Below are positions 25,772 through 32,879 of a stretch of DNA of 64,000 nucleotides, piece after piece (within the stretch, counting starts at the first letter, position 1; every line of letters starts with the position of its first letter). The notes beneath the pieces were generated by a model that did not search any database, had not been told where the DNA came from, and saw nothing but the letters and a program-made list of their open reading frames with translations. The translations under genes and the position numbers were made by a program. This DNA is from JAOPZW01 sp963707695 (GTDB lineage Bacteria; Actinomycetota; Thermoleophilia; Solirubrobacterales; Solirubrobacteraceae): contig CAVPQY010000004.1 of NCBI GenBank assembly GCA_963707695.1, forward strand, positions 434,001-498,000, in the 5' to 3' direction.

Positions 25772-25777
25772 TACGAT
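25772..25777 (+). promoter_or_regulatory. -10 element of the adenylate cyclase gene (probably leaderless)
   Basis: TACGAT, seven bases before GTG 25785. Indicates the cyclase has its own promoter besides read-through from the HD-GYP gene. Confidence 0.5.
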
Positions 25778-25784
25778 CGCGGCT

Positions 25785-27023
25785 GTGGGCGATCCGGTCG
25801 ACTGGCAGGCGGAAGGGCTGCTCGACGGCCTGGAGGACGACGACGCCCGCGCAGGCCGGGTGGAGCTCCTCGACGTGCTGCACCGGGGCGGGATCGACCT
25901 CGAGGAGCTGCACCAGGCCACGACCGACGGGCGCCTGCTGTTCCTCCCGGCCGAGCGCGTGGTGGGCGGCGAGGAGCGCTACACGATGCGCGAGGTCGCC
26001 GAGCGCACCGGCACGTCGATCGAGCTGCTCGCCGCGCTGCGACGCGCCCACGGCGTCCCGGTCCCCGACCCCGACGCCAAGGCCTTCACCGAGACCGACC
26101 TCGAGGCGGCCAGGCTCACCGCCCTGTTCGCGCAGCGGGGCATCTCCGAGCGTCAGATGGTCGACGTCACGCGCGTCCTGGGCCGCGGCCTGGCGCAGTC
26201 GGCGGAGGCGATGCGCTCGCTCGTCCTGGAGATGGTCCTCTCCCCCGGCGCGACCGAGCTCGAGCTCGCCCGGCGCTACGCCGGCGCCGTCGAGTCGGTG
26301 ATGCCGCTGCTCGGCCCGATGATGGAGCAGATGACGCGCCTGCACCTGCGCCACGCGGTGCGCACCGAGGTCATCAGCGCCGCGGAGCGGCAGGCGGGAG
26401 CGCTCCCCGGGGCGCGGGAGATCAACGTCGCCTTCGCGGACCTCGTCGGCTTCACGCGCCTCGGCGAGGAGCTCCCGCCCGACGAGCTCGGCGGCGTCGC
26501 CGACCGCCTGGAGGTCATGACGGGCGACCTGCTCGTGCCGCCCGTCCGGCTCGTGAAGACGATCGGGGACGCCGTGATGCTCGTCTCCCCCGAGGCGGAG
26601 CCGCTCGTCGCCACGTCGCTCGGCCTCCTGGAGGCCTCCGACGCCGAGGGGGAGGCCTTCCCCCAGCTGCGCGTCGGCGTCGCCAGCGGCCCCGCGCTGT
26701 CGCGAGCCGGCGACTGGTACGGGCGGCCCGTGAACATCGCCAGCCGCGTCGTGCAGATCGCCCGCGCGGGGTCCGTGCTGGGCACCCGCGAGATCCGCGA
26801 CGCCGCCCCCGAGAGCTACCGCTGGTCGAGCGCCGGCGCGCGGACGATCAAGGGCGTGCCCGACCCGGTGCGCCTCTACCGCGCGCGGCGGCTGGAGTCC
26901 GAGCCGGGCGACGCGCCGGCCCCGGCCGAGGACGACGCGGCGGCGACGACCGGCGACGCCGCGGCCGAGCGCCGCCGCGCGCGCCGAGCGCGGCGCCAGG
27001 GGCGGCAGGGCGACGACGGCTAG
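25785..27023 (+). CDS. Class III adenylate cyclase with MerR-like regulatory domain
   Basis: 412 aa, no membrane segment. N-terminal regulatory region (1-200) includes a MerR-like helix-turn-helix ('YTMREVAERTGTSIELLAAL', 66-85, then 'FTETDLEAARLTALFAQRGIS', region 101-121). Catalytic domain from about 212: metal Asp219 in 'FADLVGFT', Lys258 and Asp262 in 'KTIGDAVML', Asn317 and Arg321 in 'PVNIASR'. All residues needed for a homodimeric cyclase are present. The Lys suggests ATP as substrate, so cAMP is the likely product. A charged Arg-rich tail ends the protein. Stop overlaps the convergent MFS gene by four bases. Mycobacterial Rv1264, pH-regulated, has a similar layout. Confidence 0.9.
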   Translation: MGDPVDWQAEGLLDGLEDDDARAGRVELLDVLHRGGIDLEELHQATTDGRLLFLPAERVVGGEERYTMREVAERTGTSIELLAALRRAHGVPVPDPDAKAFTETDLEAARLTALFAQRGISERQMVDVTRVLGRGLAQSAEAMRSLVLEMVLSPGATELELARRYAGAVESVMPLLGPMMEQMTRLHLRHAVRTEVISAAERQAGALPGAREINVAFADLVGFTRLGEELPPDELGGVADRLEVMTGDLLVPPVRLVKTIGDAVMLVSPEAEPLVATSLGLLEASDAEGEAFPQLRVGVASGPALSRAGDWYGRPVNIASRVVQIARAGSVLGTREIRDAAPESYRWSSAGARTIKGVPDPVRLYRARRLESEPGDAPAPAEDDAAATTGDAAAERRRARRARRQGRQGDDG

Positions 27024-28300
27024 GGGACGAGCGCCTCGTGCGGCGAGGGCTCGAGCGGCGACCCCTCGTCGACGACGGGCTCGGGCCGCCGCAGCGTGCG
27101 CACCGACGGCGTCGCGAGCCACAGCAGCGCCGAGAGCACCCCGAGCGCGCTCAGCACGACCAGGGCCGCGTGCAGCCCGATCGCGTCGGCCAGCGGCCCC
27201 GACAGCGCCAGCCCGAGCGGCATGAGCCCGACGGACACGGCGAAGTCGTAGGAGCTCACCCGCGCCACGGCGCCGGGCGGCACCTGCTCCTGGACCGACA
27301 GGTCCCAGAACGTGAAGAAGAGCGCGACGCCGATGCCGGCGGCCGCCTCGAGCAGCGCGATGCCGGGCGTCCCCAGGCCGCTGCCGATGAAGGCGGACTG
27401 CAGCGAGGCCAGGACGAGCGCGCCCGAGGCCACGAGCAGCGGACGGCGGACGGGCGCCTTGAGCGCGATGAGGTTGCCGGCGACCGACCCGACGCCGAAG
27501 GCGGTGACGATCGTCGCCCAGCTCCCGGCCCCGTCGAGCTCGCGGTCGGCCAGGACGGGCCCGAGGACGAAGACCGAGGGCAGCACGAACACGTGGTAGG
27601 CGCTCATGGCGACCAGGCCGCGGCGCAGCCACGCCCGGCTCCGGACCTCGCCCCAGCCCTCGCGCAGCTCGTCGAGGAACCGCTCGCCGGTCGCGGCCGC
27701 CGCCGGGAGGGCCCGCGGCGTGAGCGCCAGCAGGCAGGCGGCGGAGACGACGAACGTCGCCGCGTCGATCGCGATGGCCTCCCCCGGCCCGCTCAGCGCG
27801 ATGACCACGCCGGCGATCGCGGGCCCGAGCACGAGGCCGACCGAGCGGGTCAGCGCCAGCAGCGCGTTGGCCTCCTGCAGGCGGTCGGCGCCGACCGTCT
27901 GCGGGATCAGGCCGGTCAGCGCGGGCATGAAGACCGCGGCGGCGGTGCCGTACACGGCGCTGAGGATCACGAGGTGCCAGACCTCGGCCGTCCCGGTCAG
28001 CAACAGCGTCGCGGTCGCGGCCTGGACCGCCGCGCGGACGAGATCCGAGACGACCATGACGCGGCGGCGCCCGACCCGGTCGGCGACGACGCCTCCGACG
28101 ATCGCGAAGAGCGCGAACGGGATCCCGCCCGCCGCCAGCACGATGCCCAGGTCCGTCCCCGAGCCGAGGGCCAGGACGGCGAAGGCGAGCGCGACGGGCT
28201 GGATCCGGTCGCCGACGACCGAGAGGGCCTGTCCCCAGAAGAGCAGACCGAACGAGCGCTCCTGGCGCAGCACGGCCGGAGGCTGGACCCAGGCGTTCAC
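27020..28300 (-). CDS. MFS transporter (drug/solute exporter type)
   Basis: 426 aa with about 12 hydrophobic helices. Motif A-like 'GVVADRVGRRRVMVVSDLVRA' in the loop after helix 2 (about 69-89), and 'LTRSVGLVLGPAIAGVV' in helix 5, as in the MFS-3/enterobactin-exporter-like (EntS) group. Likely proton-coupled export of a small molecule; substrate unknown. GTG start. Downstream end overlaps the adenylate cyclase stop. Confidence 0.87.
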   Translation of the reverse strand: MNAWVQPPAVLRQERSFGLLFWGQALSVVGDRIQPVALAFAVLALGSGTDLGIVLAAGGIPFALFAIVGGVVADRVGRRRVMVVSDLVRAAVQAATATLLLTGTAEVWHLVILSAVYGTAAAVFMPALTGLIPQTVGADRLQEANALLALTRSVGLVLGPAIAGVVIALSGPGEAIAIDAATFVVSAACLLALTPRALPAAAATGERFLDELREGWGEVRSRAWLRRGLVAMSAYHVFVLPSVFVLGPVLADRELDGAGSWATIVTAFGVGSVAGNLIALKAPVRRPLLVASGALVLASLQSAFIGSGLGTPGIALLEAAAGIGVALFFTFWDLSVQEQVPPGAVARVSSYDFAVSVGLMPLGLALSGPLADAIGLHAALVVLSALGVLSALLWLATPSVRTLRRPEPVVDEGSPLEPSPHEALVP

Positions 28301-28313
28301 GCCGCGGACGTCA

Positions 28314-29063
28314 CTAGCCCGCCACGCGCTCCAGCACCGCCGCCTCGATGTCGAAGTTCGCGTGGACCTCGTCCACGTCGTCGTTCTCCTCGAGGGCGTC
28401 GACGAGCCGCAGGAGCTTGGGCGCCGTGGCCTCGTCGACCGGGACCCGCGCGGTCGGGATCCAGGCGAGCTGCTGCTCCTCGACCTCGACGCCCGCCTCG
28501 TCGAGCGCCGTGCGGACGGCGGTCAGGTCGGCCGGCTCGGTGAGGACCTCGAGCACGTCGTCGTCGAGGGTGACGTCGAGCGCCCCGGCCTCGATCGCCG
28601 CGAGCAGGTCGTCCTCCGAGTGCTTCGTGCCGTCCACGACGAGCAGCCCGCGCTTGTCGAAGAGGTAGGCCACCGAGCCCGGCTCGCCCAGGCTCCCGCC
28701 GTGCTTCGTGAACAGGTGGCGGACGTCGGAGCCCGTGCGGTTTCGGTTGTCCGTGGTGGCCTCGACGAGCATCGCCACGCCCCCGGGGCCGTAGCCCTCG
28801 TAGAGCACCTGCTCGAGCGCGGCGGCGTCCGCCCCGTCGCCCGTGCCCTTGGCGATCGCGCGCTCGATGTTGTCCTTCGGCATCGAGGCGTCCTTGGCCT
28901 TCTGGACGGCGAGCGCGAGCGACGGGTTGCCGTCGACGTCGCCGCCGCCCTCCTTGGCCGCCACCGTGATGGCCCGCGCGAGCTTCGTGAAGAGCTTGCC
29001 GCGACGGGCGTCGACGATCGCCTTCTTGTGCTTGATCCCCGCCCACTTCGAGTGCCCGGCCAT
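28314..29063 (-). CDS. yebC: YebC/PmpR-family protein (translation or transcription regulator)
   Basis: 249 aa, full length. Begins 'AGHSKWAGIKHKKAIVDARRGKLFTKL', the invariant YebC N-terminus, and has the 'YEGYGPGGVAMLVEATTDNRNRT' block. Long described as a DNA-binding regulator; recent work on the family points to relief of ribosome stalling. TAGACT eight bases before the ATG suggests a leaderless mRNA. Divergent from the phosphomutase gene with 47 bases between starts. The MFS gene lies 13 bases downstream. Confidence 0.96.
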   Translation of the reverse strand: MAGHSKWAGIKHKKAIVDARRGKLFTKLARAITVAAKEGGGDVDGNPSLALAVQKAKDASMPKDNIERAIAKGTGDGADAAALEQVLYEGYGPGGVAMLVEATTDNRNRTGSDVRHLFTKHGGSLGEPGSVAYLFDKRGLLVVDGTKHSEDDLLAAIEAGALDVTLDDDVLEVLTEPADLTAVRTALDEAGVEVEEQQLAWIPTARVPVDEATAPKLLRLVDALEENDDVDEVHANFDIEAAVLERVAG

Positions 29064-29071
29064 GGCCCGGC

Positions 29072-29077
29072 AGTCTA
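29072..29077 (-). promoter_or_regulatory. -10 element of yebC (probably leaderless)
   Basis: TAGACT on the minus strand, eight bases from ATG 29063. Only 19 bases from the opposing -10 of the phosphomutase gene, so the two promoters overlap and may exclude each other. Confidence 0.5.
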
Positions 29078-29096
29078 AGGGGGTCGTCCCGACGCA

Positions 29097-29102
29097 TAGG
29101 AT
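29097..29102 (+). promoter_or_regulatory. -10 element of the phosphomutase gene (probably leaderless)
   Basis: TAGGAT, eight bases from ATG 29111; same hexamer as in front of pncB. Confidence 0.5.
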
Positions 29103-29110
29103 CGTCGTTG

Positions 29111-30508
29111 ATGTCCGTCCCCAGCGAGATCTTCAAGGCCTACGACGTCCGCGGCCTCTACGGCGACCAGATCGACGGCGACGTCGCCGAGCAGGTGGGC
29201 CGCGCCTTCGTGCGCGTCCTCGCCGACCTCGGCGGCAAGGAGCCCGGCGACCTGCGGATCGGCCTGGGACGCGACATGCGCCTCACGGCGCCGGAGCTCG
29301 CCGCCCGCTACCGCGACGGCATGGTCGCCGAGGGCGCCCGCGTGCTCGACGCCGGGATGGTCGGCACCGAGATGCTCTACTTCCTCGTCGGCTCGCGCGG
29401 CCTCGACGGCGGCCTGATGTGCACCGCCTCGCACAACCCGAAGGCCTACACCGGCGCGAAGCTCGTGCGCGAGGGCGCGATCGCGCTGTCCGGCGACGAG
29501 GGGATCCAGGACATCCGCCGGCTCGTCCAGGAGGGCCTGGGCGACCCCGGTGGGCCGGATCGGGTCGGCTCGGTGGAGGAGGTCGACATCGCGCCCGAGT
29601 TCCGCGAGGCCGCGATGCGGTTCATCGACCCGGCGAACGTCGAGCCCATGAAGGTCGTCGTCGACGGCGGCAACGGCATGGCCGGCCGGGTGGTGGGCCC
29701 GCTGCTGGACGAGCTGCCGATCGAGCTCGTCGAGACCTACTGGGAGCCGAACGGCGAGTTCCCCGACCACGAGCCCAACCCGCTGCTGCCCGAGAACCGC
29801 CAGTTCATCATCGACAAGGTGCGCGAGGAGGGCGCGGACCTCGGGATCGCGTGGGACGGCGACGGGGACCGCTGCTTCTTCATCGACGACACCGGACGAT
29901 TCGTCGACGGGGACTTCCTGACCGCGATCCTGGCCGAGCACCTCATCGCGAAGCGATCGGACCCCGCCCACCCGGCCTCGATCCTCTACGACGTCCGCGC
30001 GTCCTGGGCGGTCCCGCGGACCGTCGAGGCGGCCGGCGGCCGCGCCTTCGCCAACCGCGTCGGCCACGCGTTCTTCAAGACCCGCATGCGCGACGAGGGC
30101 GCGATCTTCGGCGGCGAGGTCAGCGGGCACTACTACTTCCACGACTTCTACAACGCCGACTCCGGGACGATCCCGGCGCTGCTCGTCCTCGAGAAGCTCT
30201 CGGTCGAGGGCCGCCGGATGAGCGAGCTGCTCGAGCCCTACCGCTCGACCTACTTCATCTCGGGCGAGATCAACTCCGAGGTCGCCGACCAGGACGCGAA
30301 GATGGCGGAGATCGAGGAGCGCTACGAGGCCGAAGGCGCCCGCATCAGCCACCTCGACGGCGTGAGCGTCGACTTCGACGACTGGCACTTCAACGTGCGC
30401 CCGTCGAACACCGAGCCGCTGCTCCGGCTGTGCCTGGAGAGCCTCGAATCCGAGGCGGACATGGAGCGCCGCCGGGACGAGGTGCTCGGGCTGATCCGCG
30501 CCTCGTGA
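29111..30508 (+). CDS. Phosphomannomutase/phosphoglucomutase
   Basis: 465 aa, alpha-D-phosphohexomutase. Four domains: active-site phosphoserine Ser107 in 'CTASHNPKAYTG', Mg-binding 'DGDGDR' at 249-254, sugar-binding 'GGEVSGHYYF' (about 338-347), and phosphate-binding 'RPSNTEPLLRL' near the C-terminus. Interconverts hexose 6- and 1-phosphates for nucleotide-sugar and glycan synthesis. The 'GEVSGH' loop fits dual mannose/glucose specificity. The TTG at 29108 is also in frame but ATG 29111 is the natural start. Its stop overlaps the GTG of the next gene (GTGA). Confidence 0.94.
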   Translation: MSVPSEIFKAYDVRGLYGDQIDGDVAEQVGRAFVRVLADLGGKEPGDLRIGLGRDMRLTAPELAARYRDGMVAEGARVLDAGMVGTEMLYFLVGSRGLDGGLMCTASHNPKAYTGAKLVREGAIALSGDEGIQDIRRLVQEGLGDPGGPDRVGSVEEVDIAPEFREAAMRFIDPANVEPMKVVVDGGNGMAGRVVGPLLDELPIELVETYWEPNGEFPDHEPNPLLPENRQFIIDKVREEGADLGIAWDGDGDRCFFIDDTGRFVDGDFLTAILAEHLIAKRSDPAHPASILYDVRASWAVPRTVEAAGGRAFANRVGHAFFKTRMRDEGAIFGGEVSGHYYFHDFYNADSGTIPALLVLEKLSVEGRRMSELLEPYRSTYFISGEINSEVADQDAKMAEIEERYEAEGARISHLDGVSVDFDDWHFNVRPSNTEPLLRLCLESLESEADMERRRDEVLGLIRAS

Positions 30509-31479
30509 TCCACCGCCTGCCCGTCCCGACGCCGTTCGCGGTCGGGCGGGTCAACGTGTGGCTCGTCGAGGACGACCCGCTGACGCTCGTCGACGCCGGC
30601 CCGAACTCGGCGACGTCGCTCACCGAGCTCGAGGCCGCCCTGCGCGAGCACGGACGGCGTGTCGAGGACGTCGAGCGGATCGTGGTCACCCACCAGCACA
30701 TGGACCACATCGGCCTCGTCGACCTCCTGGCCACGCGGGCCGGGGCCGAGGTCGTCGCCCTGGACCGCCTGGCGCCCTGGCTGGCGCGCTACGGGACGAG
30801 CATGGAGGAGGACGACGCCTTCGCGGAGGCGGTCATGCTGCGCCACGGCATCCCGCGCGAGCTCGCGCTCGGCCTGCGGGCGGTCACCCAGGGGTTCCGG
30901 GCCTGGGGCCACCGCGCCGACGTCACGCACACGGTCACCGACGGCGGGACGCTGGCCTTCGCGGGGCGGACCTGGCGCGTGCACCACCGCCCCGGCCACT
31001 CGCCCTCGGACACCATCTTCCACGACGAGGCCTCCGGCGAGGTGCTCGGCGGCGACCACCTCCTGGGCCGCATCTCCTCGAACCCGCTCGTCTCGCGCCC
31101 GCTCGAGGGGGGCGCCCCCGAGGACCGGCCGCGCGCGCTGATGGCGTACCTCGACTCGCTGCGCGCGACCCGGGCGATGGCGGGCGTCGCGGTCGTCCAC
31201 CCGGGGCACGGCGACGACGTCACCGACCACGTGGCCCTCATCGACGAGCGCCTGGCCATGCACGAGCGCCGCGCGGCGAAGCTGGCCGGCCTCATCGCCG
31301 AGCAGCCGCGCACGGCCTACGCCCTGGCCCAGGCGCTGTGGGGCAACGTGGCCGTCACCCAGGCCTACCTCGCCCTGAGCGAGGTCCTCGGCCACGTCGA
31401 CCTGCTCGTGGACCGCGGCGAGGTCGCCGAGGACGTCCAGGACGGCGTCGTGACGTTCCGGCCGGTCGCCGGCGACTAG
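30505..31479 (+). CDS. MBL-fold metallohydrolase
   Basis: 324 aa. Metallo-beta-lactamase fold with 'THQHMDHIG' (metal ligands in residues 63-68), second-site His in 'HHRPGHSPSDT' , Asp in 'LGGDHLLG' and 'VVHPGHGDDV'. A C-terminal helical domain (about 255-320) resembles the winged-helix extension of LACTB2-like glyoxalase II relatives. Hydrolase with two metal ions; substrate unknown. Translationally coupled to the phosphomutase gene. Its TAG stop shares the palindrome CTAG (31476-31479) with the stop of the convergent lipoprotein gene. Confidence 0.9.
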   Translation: MIHRLPVPTPFAVGRVNVWLVEDDPLTLVDAGPNSATSLTELEAALREHGRRVEDVERIVVTHQHMDHIGLVDLLATRAGAEVVALDRLAPWLARYGTSMEEDDAFAEAVMLRHGIPRELALGLRAVTQGFRAWGHRADVTHTVTDGGTLAFAGRTWRVHHRPGHSPSDTIFHDEASGEVLGGDHLLGRISSNPLVSRPLEGGAPEDRPRALMAYLDSLRATRAMAGVAVVHPGHGDDVTDHVALIDERLAMHERRAAKLAGLIAEQPRTAYALAQALWGNVAVTQAYLALSEVLGHVDLLVDRGEVAEDVQDGVVTFRPVAGD

Positions 31480-32261
31480 CCCCCGCGGCGCACCGAGACG
31501 AGCTCGAGCCGCTCGTGGTCCGGGCCCTTGATCGAGGCCTCCAGCACCGTCCCGAGCCCGCGCACGTAGTACTTGGCGTCGACGACGCCCGGCTCCAGCG
31601 GCGACGTCTCGGTCGTCCGCAGCGCGCGGTGGGAGGTCACGTAGGGCACGCGGATCGACGCGTGGAGGCTCCGCACCGTGAAGTGGTCCTCGGCGTGCCC
31701 GGTGTAGTGCTCCTGCTGGAAGGACTGCCCCACGTGCGGACGGGCGGGCATGAAGATCCCGGCCTTCGCGCCGTCCACCCCGGCCTCCCACGAGCCCGCC
31801 GTGCTCTTCACCGTCCCGTCCTTGGCGATGTTGCGCGTCCGCTCGCCGAAGTACCAGACGTTGCCGGCCCGGTCCTGCGCGTACCAGTCGATCGTCGACT
31901 CGCTCAGGCGCCCCCGGACGTACGCGCGGTCGAGCAGGACGGTCGTCGTCACCCCCTGGATGCGCTTCGTCCGGTGCGTCACCTGCAGCACGTCGCTGGT
32001 CGGGCGGCCGTTGTCGGTGCCCGCCCACCGGTAGGTCGTCCCCGGCCTGAGCGGATACCAGGGGTTCGTCACGTGGCGGACGAAGCGCGCCGGGTCCACC
32101 TCCCGGCCGGCAGCGGGCGCCGCGGGGGCCGACGTCCCGCCGCCGGTCGAGGTCGAGGTCGAGGTCGACGTGCCGCCGTCCGAGCCGCCCGACCCGCAGC
32201 CCGCGACCGCCGGCGACGCGGACAGCACCGCGAGGGCCACGACGAGCGCTGACCTGGTCAT
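31476..32261 (-). CDS. Lipoprotein B of the efflux operon (paralogue of 39613-40560)
   Basis: 261 aa. Signal peptide and lipobox ending at Cys22 ('ASPAVAGC'), then a Ser/Thr/Gly linker and a compact beta-rich domain: 'FVRHVTNPWYPLRPGTTYRW', 'QGVTTTVLLDRAYV', 'YAQDRAGNVWYFGERT', 'AGIFMPARPHVGQSFQQE', 'LEPGVVDAKYYVRGLG'. I know this as a widespread uncharacterised lipoprotein family and cannot name a function. The same blocks recur in order in the lipoprotein at the other end of the operon. Starts two bases after the preceding gene. Last gene of the six-gene operon. Confidence 0.8.
   Translation of the reverse strand: MTRSALVVALAVLSASPAVAGCGSGGSDGGTSTSTSTSTGGGTSAPAAPAAGREVDPARFVRHVTNPWYPLRPGTTYRWAGTDNGRPTSDVLQVTHRTKRIQGVTTTVLLDRAYVRGRLSESTIDWYAQDRAGNVWYFGERTRNIAKDGTVKSTAGSWEAGVDGAKAGIFMPARPHVGQSFQQEHYTGHAEDHFTVRSLHASIRVPYVTSHRALRTTETSPLEPGVVDAKYYVRGLGTVLEASIKGPDHERLELVSVRRGG
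32145..32168. repeat. Four tandem GGTCGA hexamers
   Basis: Perfect 6-bp repeat x4 that encodes alternating Ser/Thr in the linker behind the lipid anchor of lipoprotein B. Copy-number change would alter tether length without a frameshift. Confidence 0.8.
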
Positions 32262-32263
32262 CC

Positions 32264-32866
32264 CTACCCCGTGCTCACGGCGCTCGTGCAGATCGCCGTG
32301 ATCGAGAACCCGTGGGCTGCGGCGGGGTCGCCGTTGTCGACCCGCCCGGTCCACGCGGTGCCCCCGCCGTCGGGGAAGCTGTCGATGACCGCGGTGTTGT
32401 CGACGTCGTCCACCCGGACGCCGCCGCCGACGACGTGCTGGCCCTGGTCGCACAGCGCGGTGGCGACGGCATGGGCGCTCTTGACGTCGTTGGGGTCGGT
32501 GGCATCCGCCTGCGGGATCGTCCCCGTCGCGGTCTTGTACGTCAGGCGGTCGATGGCCCCGGCGGCGCCGGCGTGCGCCGCGTTCCCGGCGTTCGTGGCG
32601 TTCACGGCCGAGGGCACCGCCGCCAGGGTGGCCTCCTTGAGGTCGGCGGCGGTCAGCGAGTCGGTCGCGACCTTGGCGCCGTTGACGGCCCCGTTGCCGA
32701 TCTTGTCGCGCGTGACCGAGCCCTTCTTGAGCTGCTTGGAGGAGACGCTGTTCTTCGGCAGGCGGATCGCGGCGTAGGAGGTGCCCCCGAGGGCGACTGC
32801 CAGGGCCACCACGGCCACCACCATCGCGGGCGACGGCCGCAACCTCCGGAAGCTCCGTTCCATCAT
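32264..32866 (-). CDS. Solirubrobacterales-type exported surface protein
   Basis: 200 aa. 'RRLRPSPAMVVAVVALAVAL' then 'GGTSYAAIRLPKNSVSSKQL' (residues about 8-47): an uncleaved or cleaved signal helix followed by the repeat-like 'KNSVxSKQLKKGSV / KIGNGAVNGAKVATDSLTAADL' segment, which can form a short left-handed or coiled stalk. A C-terminal beta domain with two cysteines ('ALCDQGQHVVGGGV', 'AICTSA') probably forms a disulfide outside the cell. Many copies of this family occur in Solirubrobacterales genomes. ATG with GGAGG six bases upstream. Lies inside the RND operon, 13 bases after the second pump gene. Confidence 0.8.
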   Translation of the reverse strand: MMERSFRRLRPSPAMVVAVVALAVALGGTSYAAIRLPKNSVSSKQLKKGSVTRDKIGNGAVNGAKVATDSLTAADLKEATLAAVPSAVNATNAGNAAHAGAAGAIDRLTYKTATGTIPQADATDPNDVKSAHAVATALCDQGQHVVGGGVRVDDVDNTAVIDSFPDGGGTAWTGRVDNGDPAAAHGFSITAICTSAVSTG

Positions 32867-32879
32867 GTCCGTCCTCCGT

